From assembly GCA_001939145.1 (NCBI GenBank), contig LSRX01000764.1, positions 128,339-192,338 on the forward strand: a DNA stretch of 64,000 bases, given 5' to 3'. The position numbers and the translations under genes were made by a program. The notes under the pieces were generated by a model. The model saw nothing but the letters and a program-made list of their open reading frames with translations. It made no database searches and was not told the origin of the DNA. Source of the stretch: Symbiodinium microadriaticum (Eukaryota > Sar > Dinophyceae > Suessiales > Symbiodiniaceae). Within the stretch, counting starts at the first letter, position 1; every line of letters starts with the position of its first letter. Of the stretch, positions 30,321 to 41,154 are shown piece by piece.

Positions 30321-30800
30321 ATCTGTGTACCATTACTTGTATTGCTGCTGTGTCTGCGACTGGTACTGCGAGTTCATGTATTATTGCATCGCTCAAGATA
30401 CTGGCTGCCCAGGTTAGCATTACGCTCATCATTACACGACGTGCCTCATGCCCGATGAATGATGCAGCACTGGCAACAAGCTGTTCGATTGCACTCTCTT
30501 TGCAAGCTAGGCCGGCACCAGGAATCATCGCCGCATGCAGCCTGGTGTTCCTTGGAATTTACTGCCTTGGGGCTTCGGGTGTATTAGGGCTGTGCAATCC
30601 AACCGCGACCGCTGTCACATACAATATAAATCTTAAGATGCATAGATAGAGTAACAGACTCTTGCACATCGTTGTGGTTCTGCGGCTGCAATGAATCCAC
30701 ACTTGGAGCACACTGATCTCCAGCAAAAAGCACATGTGTAAAGTCCGTGAACAAGCAAAAATAACTGATAACATCAAACAACCACTTTGCAGAAAGTGTC
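30321..30800. other. ITR-free island after the triplet block
   Basis: A minus-strand ORF (30,211-30,528) reads about 70 codons of mixed composition before entering the triplet block as poly-Ser. A + ORF (30,350-30,649, 99 codons) overlaps it. Neither contains a recognisable motif; either could be an exon or chance. Confidence 0.25.
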
Positions 30801-31154
30801 TGCCCCAAAACCTAAACCCTAAATCCTAAACCCCTAAACCTGAATGAGTGTAGGTAGGAACTTGGTACATCCCATGATGAGCTGAGCAGTCGCAGCTCGA
30901 CTATCGTAACACGATGCCCAGGTTCCATGAACTAAGGCCTTTATATATTCGGGCTTTCGGCTTCAGGGTTGGGGTTTGGGGTTTAGGGTTTAGGTGCATA
31001 TAGGCCTGTAGGGCTTCTTTTGAATATATGCGAGTGTCTGCTTCGCAGTACGGGAAGACTGGTGATACCAATCCTACTTCATAAGAAGATCAACGAGTGA
31101 AAAGGACCCGTGTAACCCCGTTGCTGAGGTTTCTACCACACAAAGTCTAAAAGC

Positions 31155-31315
31155 CCCTAACCATACAAAAATTCCTTCGAAAGGCCACAAAAAGTCCTTA
31201 GAAAGGCATGCCCAGCCATACAAAAAGTCCTTAGAAAGGCATCCCCAGCCATACAAAAACTCCTTAGAAAGGTCCCTAACCACACAGGAATTCCTTAGAA
31301 TTCCTTGGAGAGGCC
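31155..31315. repeat. 33-bp minisatellite
   Basis: Units like CCATACAAAAAGTCCTTAG then AAAGGCATCCCCAG repeat four to five times, diverging at both ends. It is unrelated to the telomeric heptamer. Confidence 0.9.
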
Positions 31316-31477
31316 CCTATGCAACCTGTTTCAGCAACAGGATGGAAGCCCCTTAAAGCCGTCCGGAACCCCAAGGCCTGGCGCACGGAAGTCCTGCTTG
31401 CCACCCTGAACCCTCCACACTTAAAGCCACATGAAACCCGATGAAGCCAAAAGGCAGCTTTGTGCTTTGCTTGGGCC

Positions 31478-31575
31478 CCCTAAACCCTAAAACCCGAAAC
31501 TCAAAGAACCCAACCCTAAACCCTAAACCCGAAACTCAGAAAACCCAACCCTAAACCCTAAACTCAAAAAACCCA
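31478..31575 (-). repeat. ITR-C with CCCGAAACTCAAAGAACCC spacer
   Basis: A higher-order unit of CCCTAAACCC plus GAAACTCARARAACCCAACC, about three copies. Confidence 0.88.
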
Positions 31576-31706
31576 AACCGACGACAGGTTTGTGCTTTGG
31601 TCTTTCATCCGTTTCCGGCAGCAGTTCAGGTCGCGCGGCTTAGTCTTGGGTCTTTTCGACGTTGGGTTCCTCAGGGTTCCGTATGCTATGTACCTTAGCT
31701 AAGGAG

Positions 31707-31763
31707 TATGTATATATATATATATATAGATATGTGTATATATATATATGTGTGTTTGTGTAT
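31707..31763. repeat. (AT)n/(GT)n microsatellite
   Basis: TATATATA runs with GTGTGTTTGTG. Confidence 0.92.
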
Positions 31764-31954
31764 ACAGAGTTCCTTTGATTTAAGGGATCGATACGGGTTC
31801 TATAGGGGTTTAGGGTTTAAGGTTTAGGGCTCCGTATGACAAAGGTTTAGGGTTTAGCGTGGCTTTTGGGGTTTAGGGCTTTGGGTAACGCGTTTAGCGC
31901 TGAGGTGCCGCCTTTAGAGTTTAGAGGGTGCCGTATTTAGGGCTTAGGGTTTTA

Positions 31955-32064
31955 ACTTGGAGGATCATGGGACTTAGCAAGTATGGTTGCAAGTACATTG
32001 GGTCCATAAATTCAGCTACCCCATTCATGATATCCTTAGTTACTGAGTCCCATGATCCCTCATC
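31955..32064. mobile_element. MITE-D copy
   Basis: ACTTGGAGGATCATGGGACT at the left and GAGTCCCATGATCCCTC at the right; GGGTCCATAAATTCAGC in the middle. About 110 bp. Confidence 0.87.
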
Positions 32065-32179
32065 AAGCATACCTAAACCCTAAACCCCCTAAGGACCCGT
32101 CAAGGCCGTTGTTACTTTAAGGGCGAGCTCTCGGGCCCACATTTGATGCTGACTCGGGGGGGAGGGGGGGGGCTTCCTG

Positions 32180-32275
32180 TAAGGGTTTAGGGTTTAGGGG
32201 GTTATGGTTTAGGGTTGTAGTTTAGGGGTCTTTAGGGGTTTAGAGGTTTAGGGTTTAGGGGTTTGTCTGCAGGGG
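32180..32275 (+). repeat. ITR-G
   Basis: TTTAGGG/TTTAGGGG between two MITE-D copies; a G-rich run (GGGGGGGAGGGGGGGGG) precedes it at 32,156-32,172. Confidence 0.9.
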
Positions 32276-32321
32276 GGTTTTGGTCTGGTCTTGCTAGGGT
32301 TCAGAGTAGGAAGTAGGGCAG

Positions 32322-32446
32322 TACTTCAAGGATCATGGGACTTAGTGACTGCGGTTATTATTAAGGCAACTGTACTTAAAACTACTTATAGACCCCAATT
32401 CTGGTACTTGTAGCCATACTTACTAAGTCCCGTGATCCTCCAAGTA
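32322..32446. mobile_element. MITE-D copy
   Basis: TACTTCAAGGATCATGGGAC at the left and GTCCCGTGATCCTCCAAGTA at the right. About 125 bp. Confidence 0.88.
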
Positions 32447-32573
32447 GTCGAGGGTTTCAATGTCCCTCCCTCAACCCCTAATAAGCCCTAAACCATCCTC
32501 TAAACCTGAAGCCCCAAACCCTAAATCCGAAACCCGAGTATTATTGTCCTAAGCCTGAGCCCCAACCCCTACT

Positions 32574-32622
32574 GTAGGGGCCTTAGAAAGCAGGATAGGG
32601 TCTGGGCGGGTATAGTATATAT
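32574..32622. mobile_element. MITE-C left half, cut at the centre
   Basis: TGTAGGGGCCTTAGAAAGCA and GGGCGGGTATAGTATATAT reach the family C palindrome centre; telomeric repeats then replace the right arm. Confidence 0.72.
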
Positions 32623-32624
32623 AT

Positions 32625-32662
32625 TTAGGATTTAGGGTTAGGGTTTAGGGTTTAGGGATGGG
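32625..32662 (+). repeat. ITR-G at a broken MITE-C centre
   Basis: TTTAGGATTTAGGGTTAGGG and further TTTAGGG units. Confidence 0.88.
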
Positions 32663-33069
32663 GGCTGGGTGGAGATGATACCGTTGCTAATGATCCAGAC
32701 CGGTATGTCCAAGCCCTGACCGAAAGACCGTGTTCTCTGCCCTACCAGGTGGCAAAGGCTTCCTTTCAAGGAGGCCATGTGCGATGGATCTCGCAACCTC
32801 TTGGCTTTAATATAGGGGCTCAAACCATTCCCAATGGTATCCCTTAGGGTTCCCGACCATGAATTTCCAATAGCAGATCCGAAAACCCGATTCTAACGGT
32901 TACGGTCCCCTTGTATCACGGGCTCTAGAGCCGGGTCCGGTTTTCACAGGCAGAAAGCCTGGTTCTGAGCAGGCATCTGGAATCATGACATCTTCAACAT
33001 CATCACAATCACCATCATCCACCACCACCATCAGTAGCAGTACCACCCACAACAGCAACGTCATCACCA

Positions 33070-33152
33070 GGGTAGTTCCCTAAAGTAGGGTCCCCTTTTC
33101 GGGCCCTACCCTTATAAGAAGAGCCTAAAACGGACCCTAATGTAGGGAACGG
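33070..33152. mobile_element. MITE-B copy, short
   Basis: GGGTAGTTCCCTAAAGTAGG at the left and CCTAATGTAGGGAAC at the right. A CAT/CCA triplet block (32,985-33,065) abuts its left end. Confidence 0.78.
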
Positions 33153-33252
33153 CTCGTAAACAGCCACAGCGGAACAGCCGCAGCCGCATCACCGGTGCTC
33201 ACACAGACCCCCAAAGGCATCCCAAGAGCTAGGCCGTCCTTTCCCCTTCAAG

Positions 33253-33360
33253 TAGGTTTAGGGTTTAGGGGCTTTAGGGTTTAGGGTGTAGGGTTTACAC
33301 CGTCTTTTCCTTGAAGTCGGTTTAGGGTATAATTGTTTGGGGTGTAGGGTTTAGGGTCTG
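33253..33360 (+). repeat. ITR-G with about 90 bp duplication
   Basis: TTTAGGGTGTAGGGTTTACAC and CCGTCTTTTCCTTGAAGTCG recur in altered form as CCGTTTTTTCCGTCAAGTC at about 33,365. Confidence 0.8.
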
Positions 33361-33394
33361 TCTCCGTTTTTTCCGTCAAGTCTGTCTGAGCAGT

Positions 33395-33602
33395 TGAGGC
33401 TTGTAGCTTTTGTTGGGGCCTTAGGATGCATTGTGGGAGTGTTTAGGCTTTCGGCTCAGGGTCGTATAGAAGTGTTCGTAGCTTGGGGATTAGAGCTTTA
33501 GGACTCACTATAGAAGTGATGAAGTGATTGTAGCTTTGGGCTTCGGACCTTGGCAATCTATGTAGAAATGTTTGTAGCCTTAGGTTTCAGCCTTCGGATT
33601 CA
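33395..33602. repeat. Diverged minisatellite, about 60-65 bp unit
   Basis: TATAGAAGTGTTCGTAGCTT, TATAGAAGTGAT... and TGTAGAAATGTTTGTAGCC head three similar units ending in GGCTTCGGA-like words. Confidence 0.65.
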
Positions 33603-33725
33603 ATATATGGGAGTTTCCGAAATTAAGGGGTACCTTATTTTGGGGGCCCTTATAATAAGGATCCCACTATTTAGGGTACTATATTACTATATTGGGGGTC
33701 CCCTATTCTCGGAAACCCCCATATA
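33603..33725. mobile_element. MITE-J copy
   Basis: TATATGGGAGTTTCCGAAA at the left and CTCGGAAACCCCCATATA at the right; internal GGGGCCCTTATAATAAGG. A partial relative lies at 57,630-57,672. Confidence 0.78.
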
Positions 33726-33884
33726 AGCCTGAATAATCTATGAAGTGTCTAGTCCTCAGGCTTCTTTACTTTACTCCCCAACTCCCAATCTGGTAAAGGC
33801 TTCTATATTCGGTGCATGCATCTGCCATTCTGGCTACCTGCAGAGAAGGTGTGGCAGGGAGTAATTAGCATCACATGAAGCCCC

Positions 33885-34020
33885 GAAATCCTAAACCCTG
33901 AAATCCCAAACCCCCAACCCTGAAAAAGGACCCTCAAATTAAAGGAATCTTTGACCTCTGAAGCCCTAAACCCTAAATCCTTTAAACAAAATCAAGCCCT
34001 AAACTCTAAACCCTAACCCG
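33885..34020 (-). repeat. ITR-C, degenerate
   Basis: CCCTAAA and CCTAAATCC words. Confidence 0.75.
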
Positions 34021-34119
34021 TCTGACCAGACAAGTCTCTGCAGGTGGCTTTTGTCGCAGAAGAGACCCTTGACCAGCAGAAGGACCAAGCCTGCTTAGGG
34101 TGCCTTTAAGGGGTCTATA

Positions 34120-34452
34120 CGGATTATGGGGTTTTGGGGTTCAGGGGTTTAGGGGTTCGGGGTTTAGGGTTCAGGGCTTGGGGTTTTAGGGTTAGGGTTT
34201 AGGGTGTTAGGGTTCGTGCGTTTGGGGTTTTTAGGACATAGGGTTTTAGAGCACAGGGTTTAGGTATTTCAGTCTTTAGGGTTCAGGGGTTTGTGGTTTA
34301 CGGTTTAGCTATAGGGTTTTAGGCTTAGGTTTTAGGGATTATTAGGGTTCAGATCACCGGTTAGGGTTTTAGGGCTTTGGGGTTTAGAGTTTTGGGGCTC
34401 AGGGGTGTAGGGCTGTAGGGTTTTAGAGTTTAGAGGTTGGGGGGTTTAGGCA
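34120..34452 (+). repeat. ITR-G, long degenerate tract
   Basis: About 330 bp of TTTAGGG/TTTTAGGG with frequent TTCAGGG and GTTAGGG variants. Confidence 0.88.
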
Positions 34453-34500
34453 TGCGCAAAATACATTGTCCATCATGAATCACGGGCGTCTCTATAGCAC

Positions 34501-34610
34501 CAGGACCCACAGTAGGCCCTTTTTTCTTTTTTAGGGTGCAGGTTCCCTTATAAAGTCCTTTAAGCCAAAAAGGGCACCCTTTTCTTCCTAGGTTTCTCAG
34601 AATCTTGGGT
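34501..34610. mobile_element. MITE-F copy with target-site duplication
   Basis: CAGGACCCACAGTAGGCCC at the left and AATCTTGGGT at the right. The 10-bp TCTATAGCAC flanks it at 34,491-34,500 and 34,610-34,619 (one base shared with the element end), the expected footprint of a cut-and-paste insertion. Confidence 0.9.
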
Positions 34611-34989
34611 CTATAGCACGATGGACGATTGGTTCATGGGCTTGGGTTAATTCAAGTTTAGGGCTTGCTTCGGTTAGTTTACGTTTAGGACTTATATATT
34701 AGGGTTTAGTTCTAAGGTCTAGGCTTTCGGTTGCAAGCGTCCGCGAAGCTTGGCAGCGACGAAGCAGGGCATTCCTGACCATCATCGCATCTTCAAAACC
34801 CGGTAGACAGCGACCTCAACAGCACAGCAGCCCTCTGGTGGATTTCAACCCGTACACTTTGGATCCCATTATGATCTCGGACAAGTAAACCCCAAACCCA
34901 AAGCCCGGAACCCAAGACTCCTAGGATCCCCATCAAACCCTATTGGAAGGAACCCGTTAAGGAAAAAGGAAGCCCCAAAAGAAAGCACT

Positions 34990-35102
34990 TACTTATAGGA
35001 TCATGGGACTTGGTTTTTCGTGTAACTATTCTAATTACTTATAACCCCAAGTAATTATAGTCCTTCTAACCACACTTACAAAGTCCCATGATCCTCCAAG
35101 TA
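34990..35102. mobile_element. MITE-D copy
   Basis: ACTTATAGGATCATGGGACT at the left and GTCCCATGATCCTCCAAGTA at the right; the centre AATTACTTATAACCCCAAGT is palindromic. Confidence 0.88.
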
Positions 35103-35290
35103 CGGACAGCCCACAGACCCCCGATGAAAGACTCCGCGAGGACGAGGGCCGAGGAGAGGGAGAGTTGTCCCTTGGTCCGGCATCGCACAGCTTACGGGCT
35201 GGGTAACCTTCAACTTCCCTATATGATGCCCTCCAAGGAACCTTTAAAGGAACCCTGCTCCCCCTAAAGCCATTCAAAGTCTAATGGGAT

Positions 35291-35382
35291 GGGTAGGTAG
35301 TCTTTAACCTTTTGGGGCTGATATATCCCTACTATATTTCGAAAGGTTAGCCTTTTTTGGGCCAGGGTACTCAGCCCCTATA
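35291..35382. mobile_element. MITE-E copy
   Basis: GGGTAGGTAGTCTTTAACC at the left and GGGTACTCAGCCCCTATA at the right. Confidence 0.82.
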
Positions 35383-35565
35383 TGACAAACTCAGATGGTT
35401 TAAGGTACCCATGGCCCGGCATCAGTTTCGGGGTTAGGGTCTAAGGTTCCTTTTCAAGGGCTTCGTTAAAGTTTCTATGTGGGTGGCTGAGGGTTTAGGG
35501 GTTCGGATTAACCGAGGGACCCTAGCACAGACCCTGGTCAGATACCAGTATCGTTATATTATGGT

Positions 35566-35641
35566 CTATTCTATTCTATTCTATTCTATTCTATTCTATT
35601 CTGATCTATTCTGTTCTATTCTATTCTATTCTATTCTGTTC
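35566..35641. repeat. (CTATT)n pentanucleotide microsatellite
   Basis: About 14 units, with CTGTT and TGATC substitutions. Confidence 0.96.
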
Positions 35642-35754
35642 TCTTGATATAACACGGTGCCCCTAAGCTTGAAAACCACCCACACATGTCTTCAAGGTCT
35701 GGTTTTGGGGACTTGGTGGAACTTTGGGCTTCGGAGCCGAGTAGGGGCTTCTTT

Positions 35755-35908
35755 GGTTTAGGGTTTAGGGTCTTTGGGATTTAGGGTTGAGGGTTTAGGG
35801 CTTTTGGGGTTTACTGTTCAGGGTTTAGGGGTTTACAGATTAGGGTTTTTGCGGTTTACTGTTCAGGGTTTAGGGGGTTTACGGTTTAGGGCCTTTGTGG
35901 TTTAGGTT
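35755..35908 (+). repeat. ITR-G with about 55 bp duplication
   Basis: GTTTACTGTTCAGGGTTTAG occurs twice, each preceded by TTTGGGG/TTTGCGG. Confidence 0.88.
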
Positions 35909-36224
35909 TCAGCTTCAGAGTTCGACAACCTTACCTGCGGTCCTTAGTTGCTCCTGAAACCCTACCAAACTTGGTTTGGCGAGCTTCAGTCATTTGGGTG
36001 CATGGACCAGTCATCCTCGGTGTGTTGACCCTTTGGATTACCGAATAAATCCCTCTTAACATGGACTATCATCAGAATCCTACTCCCAGGGACCTGCAAA
36101 AAAGTCCGGGGTGCACATGATCTCCCCGAGTTTCATGCGGTGTCGGTGTGGCTTCTGCATTGGGGTCATCTTACGACCCTTCGAAGAAGTCGGCTCGGCT
36201 AGCTTCACTTATCTGTGCGTGCTG

Positions 36225-36480
36225 TAACCCTAAATCCTGAACCCAAACCCTACAATAAGCCCTAAACCCGAAAGACCCTAAACCCTGAACCCTAAGCCCT
36301 AAACCCTAAACTCGAAAGAGCCTAGACCCTCAATCCTGAACCTTAAAAAGCCAGGACATCCGACGCTCCCGTTCCCTATCCCCTAATACCCAAACCCCTG
36401 AACCCCAAACCTCTAAACTGCTTAAACTCTCAGCCCTATCAACCCCTAAACCCAAACTCTGAACCCGAAGATGCTTTACA
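36225..36480 (-). repeat. ITR-C, degenerate
   Basis: CCCTAAA mixed with CCTGAACC and CCCGAAAG words. Confidence 0.78.
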
Positions 36481-36734
36481 AGGAAGCCTCCCTGTTTCAG
36501 TCCCTTATAGTCCCCTTGTAGTACCCTCTTTGATCCCTTACAGAAACCCTACACCATAAGGTAATCCCCAAGAAGGAACTACTTAATTAGGGGCCTATGG
36601 GCAACAGGAAGCCCTGAATTTTTAAGAAGATCCTCCCTGTTTTGGTCGTCTCCTTTGGCATCGGGTCTCCCATGGCTTCGGTGCCTCAGCGCCTCCGTCG
36701 GCTTCCGCACGCGGCGCGAGGCTTCCACGGGCTC

Positions 36735-36835
36735 TCAGGGTTTAGGGTTTAGGGTTTATTTAGGGTTTAGGGTTTAAAGTCTAGGGTTTAGGGTTCAGGG
36801 TTTAGGGTTTAAAGTTTAGGGTTTAGGGTTGCGAG
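36735..36835 (+). repeat. ITR-G
   Basis: TTTAGGG units with two AAAGTYTAGGG interruptions about 46 bp apart. Confidence 0.92.
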
Positions 36836-37084
36836 ACTGGGGTTTGGGATTCCGCGGCTGGTTTGCTGTTTTTGTACTCTAATATATAATATACCCCCCG
36901 AGCCCTATACTCGTCTTAGGAATCAATCTTATCCTCAGCTGCGCGAGGTCTCTAAACTCACACTATTTCAATTATGGTGTTTAAGGGCACTTAAGAAATC
37001 CTGGTTACCCACTAGTTGAGAACCTTCAGACCTGACCAGGAGGGCTGGGAGCCAAGCGGGTCCATGCATATTACCACTATGGGA

Positions 37085-37163
37085 CTAGGGTTTAGGGTTT
37101 AGGGATTAGGGTGGGAAACCACTATGGGATTAGGTTTAGGGCTTAGGGTTTAGGGTTTAGCGT
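37085..37163 (+). repeat. ITR-G duplicated with ACCACTATGGGA
   Basis: ACCACTATGGGACTAGG and ACCACTATGGGATTAGG each start a telomeric run, about 50 bp apart. Confidence 0.88.
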
Positions 37164-37309
37164 GGGGAAAACGACCATCCTTATCGTGGTTTCCGGGACC
37201 CAGCTCTGTACTCGTACTATAGATGGACCCTCTCGTCATCGTCGTAGCGTATATGGACCCTCTTGGCCATAATGCTCTGATCTCCTAAGCCGTGACTTTC
37301 TGCTACCAC

Positions 37310-37402
37310 GTTGATGATATAAACCCTTACTCATAACAAGTAACATACCACAATTTCCATAGTTTAGGGTCCTTCAGGTAATGCAGGATTTGTATCATCA
37401 AC
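37310..37402. mobile_element. MITE-A copy
   Basis: GTTGATGATATAAACCC at the left and AATGCAGGATTTGTATCATC at the right. The minus-strand ORF 37,327-37,713 runs through it, so that ORF is not a clean gene. Confidence 0.86.
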
Positions 37403-37699
37403 GGTATGTACCTTAGATCTTGAGCAACGGATTCTAATCCTCCCACTTTTCCCAAAAACGGAAAAGTAGAAGTATTAATCGAAAGTAGTACTGTATCGTA
37501 GTGATTTGCAATGTGTATGTATGTATGTATATATATATATATTACGGAACAATCAATCATAGTCGTCGTAGTGAGAAGAAGCCCGTTTCGTAGGCCGTCG
37601 GGGGCTGTGTGCCTGCGCGGCCCACAGCCAGCGTGTCCGTCGAATTTATGGCAGTCGTGGCGAACTTCGCTTGGCACATCAGCGATTTGGAGGGTCTTT

Positions 37700-38090
37700 C
37701 TAAAGGTTTCCATTAAATCATCCTAGGGCTTTAGAGGGTCTTTGATTGTAAGGGTTTTATCGGATCTTCCTAAATCTTCAGAGGATCTTTAGAAGGGTGG
37801 CATAGGAGCATCCTAGAGCTTCACAGGGTCTTTACCAGGGTTTCTTTAGGGCTTTGTCGGGTCGCTGACAGGGTGTTATCACTGCTCCGGAGGGTTTGCT
37901 TCAGGATTTGGTTCAAGGCTTTTTACCAGGGTCTTGCAATGTGGTTAAAGAGAACTTGTGGAAATCTGTAAGGGCTTGTGTTAAGGCTTTTGCCAGGGTG
38001 TTTCAAGGGGTTAAAGCGAGGTTTGAGGGCTTACTGTAGGGCACAGGGCTTTACGCAGGGCTGTAGGCCTTGTGTCTTAAGAGTTCGTGG
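37700..38090. repeat. Degenerate AGGGTCTTT / AGGGCTTT motif field
   Basis: Loose repetition of TTCAGAGGGTCTTTACCAGGG-like words every 30-60 bp. No gene seen. Confidence 0.45.
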
Positions 38091-38094
38091 TACG

Positions 38095-38191
38095 GTGGAT
38101 GACATAAATCCTGCATTACCCATAATAAGGAATATACCATAATTCCGGTACTTCAGGTTCCTTAAGGGCGTGCAGGATGTATATCATCCAC
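38095..38191. mobile_element. MITE-A copy
   Basis: GTGGATGACATAAATCCTGC at the left and GTGCAGGATGTATATCATCC at the right. Both arms carry the same GTGGAT variant of the usual GTTGAT, so the arms co-vary. Confidence 0.87.
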
Positions 38192-38570
38192 ACTAGTTCA
38201 TGGCCTGCAGTTCCCACTATCTCGCCTTCCTCGGAAGAGGATGGTCTAAACCCGAGACTCTGAAACCCTAAACCCTAAACCACAAACAAACAGCACACCA
38301 ACCCCACTCACTGTGCACTTTAAGCTCTAGACCCTTAGCCCTAAACCCTAAACAAACTTTTATAGGAACGCCTATTGAAACCCCTTTAAAGGGGCCCTAG
38401 AACCTATAAGAAGAGCGTTTGTTAAAAAAAAAAAAAACAAGAAATCCCTCAAAGGGAGCGGTAAACGATCCGAGGATGCGCTGCCCGGCTTCTCGCTGCC
38501 CTTGGATGAAGCGCGCGACTGGCCCGGGGACCGCCTTGGAGGGCTGCCCCTTAAGGGCTTCCTTCTAGTT

Positions 38571-38775
38571 GAGGGGCCCTTTAAAGAAGCCTTTGAGGGT
38601 GTAGGGGTCCCTTTAAAGGAGCGTTTGAGGGTGTAGGGGGCCCTTTAAAGGAGCCTTTGAGGGCGTAGGGGCCCTTTAAAGGAGCCTTTGAGGGTGTAGG
38701 GGTGGAGGGTTCCCCTTTTGGGTTCCTTCTAGTTAAGGGTCCCTTTAAAGGAGCCTTTTTAGGGTGTAGGGGTAG
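38571..38775. repeat. 31-bp minisatellite CCCTTTAAAGGAGCCTTTGA...
   Basis: Four close tandem copies of a unit beginning CCCTTTAAAGGAGCCTTTGA and ending GGGTGTAGGGG, plus a fifth displaced copy. Each unit contains a CCTTTAAAGG palindrome and a TAGGGG telomere-like word. Confidence 0.93.
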
Positions 38776-39110
38776 AGGCTTCCCGTTTAAGGTTTCCTTC
38801 TAGTCAGGTGGAGCCTGTAAGGATTTAGGGTTTAGGGCCGGTCAGAGGGTTCCCTTCAAGGGTTCCTTCGATTCGAGACTTCCTTTAGGGTTCCTTGGCT
38901 TCCCTGTAATGGTTTCTTCTAGGTTCCTTTATGGGTTCCTTTGAAGGTTCTTTTACCCTACACCCTACACCGTCGTCATCCATAGTCTTTAGAAGGGTTC
39001 CCTTTGATGTGAGCCTTAAAGGGATGCCTTGAAGGTAGCCTCCAAGAAGGGGTTCTTTGAATTGTTTTTGCTTTGAGGTTTCGGGTATTCCGTTACAGGT
39101 TCCCCCTTAA
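38776..39110. repeat. TTCCTTTAAGGG motif field
   Basis: Continuation of the minisatellite as scattered GGGTTCCTT words; one TTTAGGG pair at 38,825. No gene seen. Confidence 0.5.
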
Positions 39111-39401
39111 ACCCTAAGCCTTAAACCTTAAACCTATAAACCCCTAAACCTTAACCCTAGGCCCTACCATAAGGGCTTAGGCTCAGAGGTTAGAGGTGAG
39201 ATCCTTTTCTTTTGGGTTTTCGGGCTTAGGGCTTAGAGTCCAGAGTTCTATAGTATAGGTCTATGTTAAGGGTTCCTGTCAGGGATCCTAGAAGGGCTAG
39301 CTTCGAGGGATCCCAAAAGGGGCTCGTTGATGTGATTTCAAGGATAATTCTTGAATCCTACTCAAGTCAGCGGGGCCGAGCTGCTCGGAGAACTTCAGCA
39401 A

Positions 39402-39514
39402 CTAGGACCCAGAGTAGGCCCTTATTCCCTTTTTTAGGGGTTTCAGGTTCCCTTATAAAGTCCTTTAAACCAAAAAGGGCACCTTTTTTATTCCTAGGCG
39501 TCTCTTGGGTCTAG
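39402..39514. mobile_element. MITE-F copy
   Basis: CTAGGACCCAGAGTAGGCCC at the left and TCTCTTGGGTCTAG at the right; near-identical core to the other F copies. Flanks share only GCAA. Confidence 0.9.
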
Positions 39515-39649
39515 GCAAAGACTGAGAGCTTCTTTGACAAGCTGCTGGCCGAGGCCAAGCGACCGTTACGCCCGGTCGCTTCGTGTCGCGATCGAAGCTT
39601 TTTAGGGTTTAGGGTCTTTTCCTCTGATCCCTTCCAAAAAGTGGTAGGA

Positions 39650-40015
39650 GCAGAAGGGGACGGACCTTTTTATGTAAGATTGCTTGGAATCTCAACAGTT
39701 CATGCCGCTTCGGTCGCCGTCCATGCTACATCCGTGACAACGAGCGGAGGCTGAAGAGACTTTGCTCGGATGTGCAACACCCTGAGATGGTCATGTCCAT
39801 AGAAGATAGAGATGCTCAGCTGCAATAGCTGTCTTCTAAGAACGGCCAGTGCACAGGGGCTCAACCTGAGCGAATTTTGGCGGAACCCCTTAACAGCCGG
39901 AGACAACGCCGCCACGGCAAAACCCCGCATGGCCTTCGACATCGCGAGGGGCTGAGCCAGTCCACGAAAAAACGCGCCGCGATGTGTTGCTGCTGGCAGA
40001 TGCGAGGACTATCCC
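39650..40015. other. ITR-free island
   Basis: About 365 bp of unique sequence with an 80-codon minus ORF (39,700-39,942) lacking recognisable motifs. Confidence 0.25.
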
Positions 40016-40019
40016 CTAA

Positions 40020-40196
40020 ACGCCCTAAACCCTACTCCGGTAACCCTGAACCCTGAACCCCTAAACCCTATATACCTAGGTCCTGAACCCTGAACCACCA
40101 AAGCCCTAAGCGCTAAACCCCTCAACCCTGAACCACCAAAGCCCTAAACCCTAAACGCTGAACCACCGAAGCCTTGAACCCTAAACCCTGATCCAC
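40020..40196 (-). repeat. ITR-C with CTGAACCACCAAAGCCC higher-order unit
   Basis: CTGAACCACCAAAGCCCTAA recurs three to four times about 45 bp apart, separated by CCCTAAACC words. Confidence 0.9.
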
Positions 40197-40264
40197 CTGG
40201 CCAGCGAGACTCGCCGGGCGGCCAACTGGGCACCCGAGCCGCTGTAGGTCTCGGTGCTCAGAAG

Positions 40265-40420
40265 CCTATAGGGTTTAGGGCTTTAGGACTAATTGGGGCC
40301 GCAGGGGTTTAGGGCTCTAGTTGTTTAGGGCTTTAGGTTTTCAGTGCTTTACGGTTTAGGGCTTTAGGTTTTTACGGCCTTAGGGGTTTAGGGTTTATTT
40401 TTGGGGGGTTTAGGTCTTTA
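40265..40420 (+). repeat. ITR-G
   Basis: TTTAGGG/CTTTAGG variants; the block GCTTTAGGTTTTYAGTGC repeats. Confidence 0.82.
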
Positions 40421-41081
40421 GGGTTAAGGGGTTTAGGACTCTTGGATTTCGGGCTCGACTAAGCCATTTCGCTTCAGTGTCTGGGTGTGGGAAACCCACC
40501 CGAAACCTATAAAAACCTACCCTGCTTGGGGCCGGGTTGCTTTTGTATGATTTCACTATATAATTCAGAGGTATAGATTGCATTATACGGGACGGTCAAC
40601 TCTAAATGGGCTTTGGATGTTAGCTGATGCAGGAGTACCCACTGCAGCTTTGCCGCCATGCGCCACTTGGATGTCGGCGAACGCTAAGACTGTGGCGGCG
40701 TATAGACCCTAAACCCTAAGCCCAAACACTGAACCCTATATAATACAAGGTTTGGCGCTTAGGGTGTATAGGAGTTACAGGGCTGAGATTTCGGGGCCTA
40801 AATCTGGGCTGAGGGTTTGGAGCCAAAATCTGCGTGCGTTTTGCAAGGCTGCGGAACATTCACCTGTCGAAGTACATCCCAATCTTTAGCGGTTTAGGGT
40901 TTAGGGTTGTTTGGAGAAACCATGGTTTGGCGAGGAGGAGGTTTTGACACATTGCCGCAAGTTTAGAGGGTGGGCATGATTTGGGTTCAGGGATGCGCTA
41001 ACTTGCAGTTCCCGCCAGCTAATTAGCATCCGTCTGAGGTGGTTCGAGGCTCTGTGCTGACCCGCTAGAATCGGTGAAGGT

Positions 41082-41150
41082 ATTAAACCCTAACCCAAAA
41101 CCCTAAACCCGAAAACCCAAAACCCCAAAACCCTAAACCCTAAACCCTAT
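41082..41150 (-). repeat. ITR-C
   Basis: CCCTAAA and CCCAAAA units. Confidence 0.86.
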
Positions 41151-41154
41151 GGTT

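Noticed and set aside
37327..37713. 128-codon minus-strand ORF as a gene
   Set aside because: Its 3' part is MITE-A sequence and its middle is an (AT)n/(ATGT)n microsatellite.
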